Shown here: piece after piece, positions 17,205 through 24,485 of the stretch
How positions within the stretch are numbered: the stretch's first letter is position 1
How the letters are laid out: each line of letters opens with the position of its first letter
NCBI RefSeq assembly: GCF_023716665.1
Contig: NZ_CP071860.1
Location: forward strand, 868,001-932,000
Length of the DNA: 64,000 bases
DNA from: Vibrio sp. SCSIO 43135
GTDB taxonomy: Bacteria > Pseudomonadota > Gammaproteobacteria > Enterobacterales > Vibrionaceae
Direction of reading: 5' to 3'
Translations under genes and position numbers: made by a program
Notes under the pieces: generated by a model
The model's input: the letters and a program-made list of their open reading frames with translations, nothing else
Database searches by the model: none
What the model was told of the DNA's origin: nothing

Positions 17205-17762
17205 ATGTCTTCTGAAGCAACCATGCTAGAACGCTGTCAATCTAAATGTGAGTTATGTAGTGCTGATACATCATTAACGGCCTACGCAGTTCCACCGCAC
17301 AGCCATGTAACAGTGGACCACGCGATCATGGTGTGTGATAAGTGCTTAAGCGAAATCGATGAGCCAAAGGACATCAACCACTGGCGTTGTCTAAATGACA
17401 GCATGTGGAGCCAAGAACCACCAGTACAAGTAACGGCATGGCGTCAATTGACTCGCTTAAACAGTGAAGGTTGGGCTCAAGACCTACTTGATATGATGTA
17501 CATGGAAGAAGAACAAATGAACTGGGCGATGCAAGGGATGTCTGCTGACGATAAGCCACTTGATTGCAACGGCGTAGAACTTAAAAAAGGTGACGACGTA
17601 ACGGTAATCAAAGATCTTCCAGTACGTGGCACTAACCAAGTAATTAAACAAGGTACAGTAATCCGCGGTATTAGTATTGGCGATGATCCTAAGCTTGTAT
17701 CTGGTAAAGCGAATGGCGGCCAATCAATGTATGTGATTGCTGAGTTTTGTCGCAAGAAGTAA
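17205..17762 (+). CDS. yjdM: PhnA/YjdM-family protein
   Basis: A 185-residue protein. The N-terminal zinc ribbon has CQSKCELC and CDKC. The C-terminal part (DCNGVELKKGDDVTVIKDLPVRG, KQGTVIRGI) is the PhnA SH3-like domain. The true start is the ATG at 17205, since sequence upstream has no PhnA similarity and unrelated composition. PhnA was named for phosphonate use but is not phosphonoacetate hydrolase; its role is unknown. Here a segment between ribbon and SH3-like domain (about 50-115) is longer than in E. coli YjdM. A strong terminator follows. Confidence 0.85.
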   Translation: MSSEATMLERCQSKCELCSADTSLTAYAVPPHSHVTVDHAIMVCDKCLSEIDEPKDINHWRCLNDSMWSQEPPVQVTAWRQLTRLNSEGWAQDLLDMMYMEEEQMNWAMQGMSADDKPLDCNGVELKKGDDVTVIKDLPVRGTNQVIKQGTVIRGISIGDDPKLVSGKANGGQSMYVIAEFCRKK

Positions 17763-17779
17763 TGTATTCGTGTGAATGA

Positions 17780-17807
17780 AAAGGCGCTCATATTGAGCGC
17801 CTTTTTT
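17780..17807. terminator. Intrinsic terminator after yjdM
   Basis: Stem AAAGGCGCTCA / TGAGCGCCTTT with TAT loop, then T residues. It also faces the convergent YbaK gene. Confidence 0.9.
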
Positions 17808-17811
17808 ATTA

Positions 17812-18291
17812 TCAGTGATAACTTTCTTTGCCAAATCGCATATGTTTTGCGCCGGACATGAGAGACTTAAACGCAGGCTTATCGAGTTGTAATAACGTTT
17901 GGTGATCGCCTGCTTCGATATAAACTTCATCAAGTATATCCAGTAGCTGATCGCAAATGACTCGAATGTTGTACGCGCCCCCTACTGGAGGTACTGCCCC
18001 TGCCTCACAATCGGAAAACATCCGATGTACGTCTGTTTCGCTGATCAGGTGATATTTGGCGTTAAACTTTTCGTTGATGACAGAAAAGCTGATTTTTTTA
18101 TCTGCCGGTAACACCGCCATCATTTTGTGTCCATCGTGGTCTTCTAAGATCACGGCTTTAGCCATTTGTTTCGTTGAAATGTCAGCAGCTAATGCGCTGC
18201 TAATTGAGCCTGCACTGTGATAGTGCCTGATACTTCGATAGTGAATGTCATTCTTTTCTAAGAAATAATTAACTTTGGTTGCGATTGTCAT
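17812..18291 (-). CDS. YbaK/EbsC-domain deacylase-like protein
   Basis: A 159-residue protein with the YbaK/ProX fold: MAKAVILEDHDG with the conserved Lys, then GAVPPVGGAYNI, matching the GxxPP segment. Family members deacylate mis-charged tRNAs (YbaK acts on Cys-tRNA-Pro) or related substrates. The ATG at 18291 has AAGGAGG a few bases upstream and is preferred over a longer start at 18345. A second family member lies at 59594-60076; they differ strongly, so different substrates are likely. Confidence 0.85.
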   Translation of the reverse strand: MTIATKVNYFLEKNDIHYRSIRHYHSAGSISSALAADISTKQMAKAVILEDHDGHKMMAVLPADKKISFSVINEKFNAKYHLISETDVHRMFSDCEAGAVPPVGGAYNIRVICDQLLDILDEVYIEAGDHQTLLQLDKPAFKSLMSGAKHMRFGKESYH

Positions 18292-18390
18292 CGTGCCCTC
18301 CTTGGTTTGTTTGTACACAACGTACCTAAACCCATAGATGACCATTTAGTTAATTATAGTTAATGGAGTGTTCTGAAGAGTAGAAAACAA

Positions 18391-18417
18391 AAAAGCCAGC
18401 TGAATAAGCTGGCTTTT
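18391..18417 (-). terminator. Intrinsic terminator of the DUF1127-like gene
   Basis: Perfect 11-bp stem AAAAGCCAGCT / AGCTGGCTTTT with a five-base loop; T-run on the minus strand, 18 bases past the stop. Confidence 0.88.
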
Positions 18418-18435
18418 CAAATCAGTATGCTGTTA

Positions 18436-18627
18436 TTAGCGAGTTAGGCCAATATCTTTTTGCATGTGGTTTGACATATCAGTCGCGTAGTAAGCACGTG
18501 GCGCGCTGTTATCTACAAATAGAATGTCTAGTAAGTGTGCAATCAGTCCTTTGAAGTTAACCGAGTAGGTCTTCTTATCCATAGAGGTTGGTGCAGCGAT
18601 TGTTTCGATGTGCATTGCTTGTGCCAT
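18436..18627 (-). CDS. DUF1127-like small protein
   Basis: A 63-residue protein ending in MQKDIGLTR, which resembles the DIGLSR ending of DUF1127 (YjiS-like) proteins. The Arg-rich first half common to that family is missing, so this is a distant or truncated relative. Good ribosome site (AGAGAGG). Some DUF1127 proteins are linked to RNA turnover and phosphate or carbon metabolism in other bacteria. The stretch 18628-18937 upstream holds only the alx terminator hairpin and A/T-rich DNA that probably carries this gene's promoter. Confidence 0.6.
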   Translation of the reverse strand: MAQAMHIETIAAPTSMDKKTYSVNFKGLIAHLLDILFVDNSAPRAYYATDMSNHMQKDIGLTR

Positions 18628-18835
18628 GATTGCCTCTCTATAAATCGTTAATTCGTTTTGATGTGGTAAATATTAAGCAATTTTTTACTGGTCAAAAAAT
18701 GACAAAAATTGCACTTTCGGATTAGATATTCTAATGAAACAATAGCTTAACATGCTAGGTGTAAATTTATGTGTCATTAGTGAATTAAACTGCGAAAATG
18801 CTGCATTTAAATGAATAAATAGATTTTAGGGTACT

Positions 18836-18891
18836 AAAAAGGCACTTGTGGATCACATAATATTTACAATGTATTTATGTTCTAAGTGCCT
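18836..18891 (-). terminator. Long hairpin ending alx
   Basis: Arms AGGCACTT / AAGTGCCT (18840-18847 and 18884-18891) enclose a second pair ACATAA / TTATGT. On the minus strand the stem is followed by TTTTT. It lies 46 bases after the alx stop. Confidence 0.6.
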
Positions 18892-18937
18892 AATTAGTTA
18901 AGTGATATGTAATTATGGGATTAGATTATCTATCCAT

Positions 18938-19885
18938 TTAGCCTATCATTTCGTTCGACTTATTACGTTGATTAACTATTGAAGCGACCACCGCTGTTGT
19001 CATAGTAGCGAGTAATACCAGTAAAGAAATTGGAGTTGGAATCTCCCAGTCACTGCCGACCAACATCATTTTGATACCGATAAACACCATAATGAACGAC
19101 AACGCAGGTTTGAGGTAAACAAACTTATCCATCATCCCTTGCAGTACAAAGTAAAGCGACCGCAAACCTAACAACGCGAATACGTTAGCTGCGAGTACAA
19201 GGAATGGTTCTCTTGTTACCGCGAAAATCGCCGGAATTGAGTCTAGTGCAAACATCACGTCCATAAACGCAATCACCCCAATAACGACCATCATCGGTGT
19301 AACAAACCAGATCCCCTTCTCTTTTATGATCAAGGCATTACCACGATAATCATCAGTAACTTTTGCAACTTTGCGAATGAGCTTTTCAGGTAAAGGATTT
19401 AGCTCTTCATCACCTTTATCTCGGGCAAGCTGGATACCTGTCCAAATTAAGAACAGCGCAAAGACGTAAAGTAACCAGTGGTACTGCTCAAGCAATTGTG
19501 CCCCTACAGCAATCATAATCGCACGTAGAACGAGTGCGCCTATAACACCCCAAAGTAGTGCCCTCGGACGCAAGTATTGGGGAACCATGTACTGATGGAA
19601 TATAATAGCGAAGACAAACAAGTTATCGACACTTAGCGATTTTTCCAGAAGGTAGCCTGTGATGAAAGAAACGGTTGCTTTCTCTGCGCTATAGTGGCTG
19701 GTGGGCGCGTAGAAGTCCCAAAACAGATAGATTGAACCTGCAAATACGAACGCAAGTACAAACCAAAATACGCTCCAGATCGCTGCTTTTTTGATAGTAA
19801 TGTTGCCACCACGAGTCTGCCAGATATCGAGGGCAACTAAAGATAAGGTTAATAAACCAAAAATTAGGTAAGTGGTTGGGGTCAT
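18938..19885 (-). CDS. alx: TerC/Alx-family membrane protein
   Basis: A 315-residue protein with about nine membrane segments. The family signature residues lie in LLEKSLSVDNLFVF and in FALDSIPAIFAVT, acidic residues thought to bind metal in the membrane. E. coli Alx exports manganese and is induced at alkaline pH and by Mn. I chose the ATG at 19885 (MTPTTYL) because TTTTGGAGG lies directly upstream. The gene is preceded by a long structured leader carrying a yybP-ykoY riboswitch, which fits manganese control. Confidence 0.93.
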   Translation of the reverse strand: MTPTTYLIFGLLTLSLVALDIWQTRGGNITIKKAAIWSVFWFVLAFVFAGSIYLFWDFYAPTSHYSAEKATVSFITGYLLEKSLSVDNLFVFAIIFHQYMVPQYLRPRALLWGVIGALVLRAIMIAVGAQLLEQYHWLLYVFALFLIWTGIQLARDKGDEELNPLPEKLIRKVAKVTDDYRGNALIIKEKGIWFVTPMMVVIGVIAFMDVMFALDSIPAIFAVTREPFLVLAANVFALLGLRSLYFVLQGMMDKFVYLKPALSFIMVFIGIKMMLVGSDWEIPTPISLLVLLATMTTAVVASIVNQRNKSNEMIG

Positions 19886-19898
19886 GTATCCTCCAAAA

Positions 19899-19946
19899 GC
19901 GGAAGGATGGTGTCGTAGCGTTAGCAAAAATGACGATACCTTCCGC
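19899..19946 (-). promoter_or_regulatory. Expression-platform hairpin in the alx leader
   Basis: Arms GCGGAAGG / CCTTCCGC with an additional inner pair TCGT/ACGA, followed on the minus strand by TTTT and then the ribosome site GGAGG. A second leader hairpin just upstream (GGTGT/ACACC near 19965-19985) carries CCTCC, which could pair with that GGAGG. Either a terminator-like or a ribosome-site-masking switch is possible. Confidence 0.5.
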
Positions 19947-20002
19947 ATACAAAACGTGCCATACAGGAGGTGTTTGATACACCGCTGTTATGTGCTTCGA
20001 AT

Positions 20003-20122
20003 GCGTTGGTCTCGTCGAAGTTTTATCACTGAACTCAGCGCTAAAACTTATACTTACCGGATAAGCGAATGCTTAACGAGATGACGATAAGTAAACTCAA
20101 GGCGACTACTCCCCAAACGAGC
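20003..20122 (-). ncRNA. yybP-ykoY manganese riboswitch
   Basis: On the minus strand the leader has GGGGAGTAG (20106-20114), the conserved 5' loop of this riboswitch class, and ends with GACGAGACC (20008-20016), matching the conserved 3' side. The outer stem is CGTTTGG / CCAACG. Between them lie TCTCGT/ACGAGA, CTTAT/ATAAG and AAGTTTTA/TAAAACTT pairs. Position is right: about 120 bases before a TerC/Alx gene, as for E. coli alx. The class binds Mn2+. Confidence 0.85.
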
Positions 20123-20166
20123 GAATTCTATTCCTGCTTTTTCCCCGCGTCTAGCAAAAAAATAAA

Positions 20167-20194
20167 AAAAGGAGCAAATTTATATGCTCCTTTT
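20167..20194 (-). terminator. Intrinsic terminator of fabH
   Basis: Stem AAAAGGAGCA / TGCTCCTTTT with an eight-base loop; seven more T residues on the minus strand. The riboswitch leader begins after it. Confidence 0.88.
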
Positions 20195-20220
20195 AAAGTT
20201 CAACTAGTTAGCCCTATTTT

Positions 20221-21315
20221 CTATTCAGTGCTTTCGGGTCTATTTTGGCAATGCTTGATAGCATCTGCCATTAGTTCAAGTGCGCTGGACTTACATTCAG
20301 GTAATACAGCATCTGAAGTCGATAGTGGTTCAACGCGAGTGCCCCACTTAATATGGCCAGCCCCCCATGTTAAACCTGCACCAAATGCAGCAACTAGCAA
20401 ATTGTCATTTGGTTTGATCTTACCTTGCTCTACCGCTTCACATAATGCGATTGGCACTGTTGCAGCTGATGTGTTGCCATAATTCTGAATATTAACGAAC
20501 GCTTTTTCTTGATCGATACCCGACAAATCACAAAGTGTTTGGATGATACGCACGTTCGCCTGGTGTGGTACAACTACGTCAATGTCGTCTTTCGTTAAAC
20601 CAGAGCGACCTAACACAGTGTTAGCCGCTGAGCCCATGCCCTTAACCGCTCTTTTGAAGATCTCTTTACCGACAAAGTTAAAGTCCCAGTGACCGTTATC
20701 GGCAGCAAACCTGTCCATAGATGTGCCGAATTTAGGCACTGCTAGGATATCTCGCCCTGCTGCATCACACCCTAGTTGAGCTTGCTGCAAACCAGTTTGT
20801 TGTTCTGTGCGAGAAATTACAGCTGCTCCGGCTCCATCACCAAATAAAACGGCCGTGTCCCGTTTAGTCCAATCGATGAAAAACGAAAGCCTTTCAGCGC
20901 CGATGATCAATGCGTGCTCATAGTTACCCGCTTGAATTAGACGTGTCGCCATTTCTAAACCATAAACAAAACCTGTACATGCAGCGTTAAGATCAAATGC
21001 CGCTGCTGTTTTAATCCCAAGGTTTTGCGACACTTTTGAGGCTGTGTTAGGCAGTAATGAGTCAGGTGAACAGGTCGCTACGATAACGATATCAATATCT
21101 TTAGCTTCAAGGCCTGCACATGCAATGGCATGTTTTGCAGCGACAGTCGCAAGCTCTGAAGTGTTAACGTGGCTGATACGACGGTTTTCAATCCCTGTAC
21201 GAGTTCTTATCCATTCATCCGAAGTGTCTAAAAAAGTACTGAGATCGTCATTAGAAAGGACGGCTGGCGGTAGGCATTTCCCCCACCCTGTAATTTCGGC
21301 GTAATAGTTTGTCAT
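20221..21315 (-). CDS. fabH: Beta-ketoacyl-ACP synthase III (second FabH)
   Basis: A 364-residue condensing enzyme that starts fatty-acid synthesis from acetyl-CoA and malonyl-ACP. Catalytic Cys in LNAACTGFVYG, His in VVPHQANVRI and Asn in NIQNYGNTSAAT. The start ATG at 21315 (MTNYYAEITGWG) fits the family; upstream sequence in frame is not related. The C-terminus runs about 40 residues past the usual end (from GTRVEPLST), a feature of this vibrio paralogue. It stands apart from the main fab cluster and is divergent from trxC, an arrangement I recall from V. cholerae. Confidence 0.9.
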   Translation of the reverse strand: MTNYYAEITGWGKCLPPAVLSNDDLSTFLDTSDEWIRTRTGIENRRISHVNTSELATVAAKHAIACAGLEAKDIDIVIVATCSPDSLLPNTASKVSQNLGIKTAAAFDLNAACTGFVYGLEMATRLIQAGNYEHALIIGAERLSFFIDWTKRDTAVLFGDGAGAAVISRTEQQTGLQQAQLGCDAAGRDILAVPKFGTSMDRFAADNGHWDFNFVGKEIFKRAVKGMGSAANTVLGRSGLTKDDIDVVVPHQANVRIIQTLCDLSGIDQEKAFVNIQNYGNTSAATVPIALCEAVEQGKIKPNDNLLVAAFGAGLTWGAGHIKWGTRVEPLSTSDAVLPECKSSALELMADAIKHCQNRPESTE

Positions 21316-21467
21316 TAATAACCTATTTATTCTTTGTTGTTCTTCTCGTATGCTCGTTAGTATACGGCTAAATGACCGTTGCTGGTAAGGCCAGTAAGCT
21401 AAATTTCCATATAAACTTAATAATGGAATCATAGCGACAATAAAACAAAGAAAACGAAGAGAAATAT

Positions 21468-21902
21468 ATGTCAACTTTCAACACGCGTTGTCCATCGTGT
21501 AGTGGTGTCAACAGAGTGCCACTCAGCCGAATTTCAGAATCACCAACCTGCGGGAAATGCCAAGGACAATTATTAGATGGTTCTCCCGTCGAAGGCACCG
21601 AGCTTAATCTTGATGCCTTATTAACCAGCGAGCATCCAGTCGTTATCGATTTTTGGGCACCTTGGTGTAATCCTTGCGTCGGTTTTGCTCCCGTATTTTC
21701 TGACGTTGCGGCCGAACGTAAAGGGCAAGTCCGATTTGTAAAAGTCGATACTGAAGCGCAGCAGTCGATCTCGGCCAAGTATCAAATTCGTAGCATCCCT
21801 ACCGTGATGGTGTTCAAGCACGGCAAGAGAGTTGATATGATCAATGGCGCGTTGCCTAAAGGTCAATTTGATCAGTGGCTTAATCAGGCGCTATCCAAAT
21901 AA
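21468..21902 (+). CDS. trxC: Thioredoxin 2 (zinc-binding N-terminus)
   Basis: A 144-residue protein. The first 30 residues hold two CxxC pairs (CPSC, CGKC) that bind zinc in TrxC. The thioredoxin domain follows with active site WAPWCNPCVGF and the cis-Pro segment IRSIPTVMVF. The active site reads WCNPC instead of the usual WCGPC, which may shift its redox potential. Cytoplasmic disulphide reductase. Ribosome site GAAGAGA. Divergent from fabH across about 150 bases. Confidence 0.93.
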   Translation: MSTFNTRCPSCSGVNRVPLSRISESPTCGKCQGQLLDGSPVEGTELNLDALLTSEHPVVIDFWAPWCNPCVGFAPVFSDVAAERKGQVRFVKVDTEAQQSISAKYQIRSIPTVMVFKHGKRVDMINGALPKGQFDQWLNQALSK

Positions 21903-22077
21903 TCATACTTATGTTTGCCGATTTAGGTCGGCAATTTAATGCGTAAACCCTCCCGATCAAACGATAAATATCTGTTGTCGTAATGGTCACAAATATTCGT
22001 TTTACCTTCCCCCCTATAAGCTGCATATTCGCCCCGAAATCTTTCTATCCTTACTACTAATTTCGAGGCTAAACACT

Positions 22078-23238
22078 GTGGAAAACACTCTGTCTCCAGC
22101 ACCTACTCCACGTATTTTGGTGCCGGTAATCGCACTTACTCTATATGCCGTTGCGTCAGGCTACCTAATGAGCCTTATTCCGTTAATGCTGCCGCATTAT
22201 GGTTTAGACAGCGACTTAGCCAGTTGGCTAGCGAGTGTGTTTTATGGGGGACTTTTGATTGGTGCTGCAGGTATCGAGCCTGTTGTCGTAAGGCTTGGGC
22301 ATAGAAATGCATTTGTATGGTGCTTAGTCGTTCTTACTGCCACGATTTTAGTATTGCCTGTATTCCATAATGCTGCGGTTTGGTTGTTTGCTCGTTTAGT
22401 CGCAGGTATTGCGGTGGCAGGGGTATTCGTGATCGTTGAATCTTGGTTGCTTCATGGCGATGAAATGAGTCGAGCGAAACGTCTCGGCTTATACATGGGT
22501 GCGCTTTATGGCGGAAGCGCATTAGGTCAATTTGGTATCGGCTTACTCGGGACTGAAGGCGGTGTGCCTTTTATCGCAATCTTTACGTTAATGCTATTAG
22601 CGGTAACGGTGCTTATTTATGGTGAATCAGACCAACCTGAAACTGAACATTCATCATCATTGTCTTTAAAACAAATTGCAAAGCTCAACCATGCCGCGAT
22701 TATTGGGTGTATTGTGTCAGGGCTGACTTTGGGCGCGATCTACGGGCTTATGCCATTAGAGTTAAGCCAACGCGGGATTAATCACACTGAAGTTGGCACA
22801 CTAATGGCGCTTGTGATTATGGGAGGAATGGCGGTTCAGCCAATGGTACCGTGGATGTCAAAATATCTAGGTCGTACTCTATTAATGGCGATGTTTTGCT
22901 TGCTAGGAGTTGCTTCTATTGCCCTAACTGCAATGGATTCAAACCTTGGAGTGCTTGCGGTATGTTTATTCTTGCTGGGCATGGCGACTTTTGCACTGTA
23001 TCCAATCGCGATTAACTTGGGTTGCGACAAATTAGAAACCAGTTATATTGTATCTGCGACTCAAGTAATGCTATTTAGCTACAGCATAGGATCTGTTTTG
23101 GGCCCTGTTATTGCCGACCTATTTATGAAGTCGCAACATGGCTTAATGGGGTACTTGTTTATCTCGCTGTTAGCGACATGTATTTATATGTTACTTGCTA
23201 GTGTTAAAAGTAAACGCCAAATTATGGCTGGAGAGTAA
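22078..23238 (+). CDS. MFS transporter, YcaD-like
   Basis: A 386-residue protein with twelve hydrophobic segments. MFS marks: GIEPVVVRLGHRNAF between helices 2 and 3, RLVAGIAVAGVFVIVESWLL for helices 4-5, and a central polar loop near residue 190. The pattern with ESWLL is that of the YcaD group, whose substrate is unknown. It starts with GTG at 22078 with CGAGG ten bases upstream. Confidence 0.85.
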   Translation: MENTLSPAPTPRILVPVIALTLYAVASGYLMSLIPLMLPHYGLDSDLASWLASVFYGGLLIGAAGIEPVVVRLGHRNAFVWCLVVLTATILVLPVFHNAAVWLFARLVAGIAVAGVFVIVESWLLHGDEMSRAKRLGLYMGALYGGSALGQFGIGLLGTEGGVPFIAIFTLMLLAVTVLIYGESDQPETEHSSSLSLKQIAKLNHAAIIGCIVSGLTLGAIYGLMPLELSQRGINHTEVGTLMALVIMGGMAVQPMVPWMSKYLGRTLLMAMFCLLGVASIALTAMDSNLGVLAVCLFLLGMATFALYPIAINLGCDKLETSYIVSATQVMLFSYSIGSVLGPVIADLFMKSQHGLMGYLFISLLATCIYMLLASVKSKRQIMAGE

Positions 23239-23256
23239 CCTGACTAAAGGGGGCGC

Positions 23257-23637
23257 TTATTTCTGCGCCCTCTTGTGACGATTTGAAGCCTGTTTTCCGG
23301 GTTTGCTCGGTACAGGCTTACGCTCGTGTAACAAATGGCGAATCGATAAAATCGGATGCGGTAACAACATCCTTGGCCCAGAGTAACGCATTACCTGTCG
23401 CATTTGTTCTTTTGGTTCTGGCTTATAACAGTGTATTGGACACTTATTACAAGTAGGCTTAGCTTCACCGTAGGGGCATCGGTCCAACCTTACTTCCGCG
23501 TACTCCAACAACGCTTGGCATTCATTACATAAACCTTTCTCGCTACTGTGGTGATCGCGACAATAAATCCCAACCATTGCAGACACGGTTTTGAACTCAA
23601 GCGCTAACTCACCTAGTAGTATTTTACTCTGATACAT
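23257..23637 (-). CDS. ygbA: YgbA-like (nitrous-oxide-stimulated promoter family)
   Basis: A 126-residue protein rich in cysteine: YCRDHH, LCNECQALL, CPYGEAKPTCNKCPIHCY, then MRYSGPRMLLPHPIL. This pattern equals the YgbA_NO family. E. coli ygbA is controlled by the nitric-oxide sensor NsrR and has been tied to nitrosative stress recovery. The cysteines suggest an Fe-S or zinc site. I found no clear NsrR box upstream. Confidence 0.85.
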   Translation of the reverse strand: MYQSKILLGELALEFKTVSAMVGIYCRDHHSSEKGLCNECQALLEYAEVRLDRCPYGEAKPTCNKCPIHCYKPEPKEQMRQVMRYSGPRMLLPHPILSIRHLLHERKPVPSKPGKQASNRHKRAQK

Positions 23638-23745
23638 CGTAAAACCATTCTGTTACATTGTCACCGAGATTTGAGGGGTTACTAATGTTTGCGATTGATA
23701 AACAAAAGCTATATCCTCCCCGCTCGAACTAATGAGGGGTTTCTG

Positions 23746-23925
23746 ATGAACCGCAAAAAGAAGATAAACCAAATTCTAAAAAAGAAGCTGAAAAAACAAA
23801 ATGCTAAGCTTCACAAAAGCAATAAGCCTAAATATATTTCTAAGGCTGAGCGCGAAAAGATGGAACTAGAACAAGAGGCCGAACAATCAGAGTCCGGTTC
23901 TGAGGCTTCTTCATCTCAAGAGTAG
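23746..23925 (+). CDS. DUF2986-type small basic protein
   Basis: A 59-residue protein, MNRKKKINQILKKKLKKQN at the start and acidic (EQEAEQSESGSEASSS) at the end; no membrane segment. The ATG at 23746 has GAGGGG upstream, better than an earlier start at 23689. It resembles vibrio proteins that I recall under DUF2986. Its 3' end overlaps the convergent NYN gene by 15 bases. Function unknown. Confidence 0.75.
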   Translation: MNRKKKINQILKKKLKKQNAKLHKSNKPKYISKAEREKMELEQEAEQSESGSEASSSQE

Positions 23926-24387
23926 ATCTTCATCGATTGCTATAAAGCGGTTCGAAGCATCAATTAGGTTCTGAGCGGTTAAGCCAGGAACGCCGTAGAC
24001 TTCAACCGTTTTATTGAATCGAGACTGAATTCTGTCGACTAAGACCTCAAAGTCACCGTCTCCCGATACCAGCACAATTACATCCGCCTGCTCGGCAACT
24101 TCAATTGCATCCAATGCGATACCGACATCCCAATCGCCTTTTGCACTGCCGTCTTTACGTTGAATAAACGGTTTTAGTTTAACCTCAAACCCAACGCCTC
24201 TTAAAATGTGGTGGAATTGACGTTGTTTTGGATCTTGGCTGGAAATTGCGTAAGCATTGGCTTGTACAATCTCTCTGCCTTGAGTAGCGACATACCAAAA
24301 TTGGTTGTAGTCAAAATTAGCACGGTATTTATCTCTAGTCGTGTAGTACACATTTTGTACATCGACGAATATGGCGACTTTTTCCAA
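23911..24387 (-). CDS. NYN/PIN-like nuclease-domain protein (LabA/DUF88)
   Basis: A 158-residue protein made of one NYN domain. The acidic residues of the predicted active site are visible: FVDVQNVYY near the start, KGDWDVGIALDA in the middle and LVSGDGDFEVLVD later. NYN proteins are metal-dependent nucleases, probably acting on RNA. The convergent overlap with the small basic protein may permit antisense effects. Its promoter region is short (24388-24450). Confidence 0.85.
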   Translation of the reverse strand: MEKVAIFVDVQNVYYTTRDKYRANFDYNQFWYVATQGREIVQANAYAISSQDPKQRQFHHILRGVGFEVKLKPFIQRKDGSAKGDWDVGIALDAIEVAEQADVIVLVSGDGDFEVLVDRIQSRFNKTVEVYGVPGLTAQNLIDASNRFIAIDEDLLLR

Positions 24388-24450
24388 CTTGTTCTCTTAA
24401 TCATTTTGATGTTGTTAAGCTTCTATTGTGCCACACAATGAGTAGCGCAA

Positions 24451-24482
24451 AAAGAAAGAGCCAAGGTGTTAACCTTGGCTCT
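24451..24482 (-). terminator. Intrinsic terminator of the three-gene operon
   Basis: Perfect 11-bp stem AGAGCCAAGGT / ACCTTGGCTCT with GTTA loop, then TTTCTTTTT on the minus strand, four bases after the stop of the hydrolase/VOC gene. Confidence 0.9.
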
Positions 24483-24485
24483 GCG

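Noticed and set aside
20069..20482. Plus-strand frame over the alx leader and fabH end
   Set aside because: It runs through the riboswitch and antisense to fabH with no independent signal.
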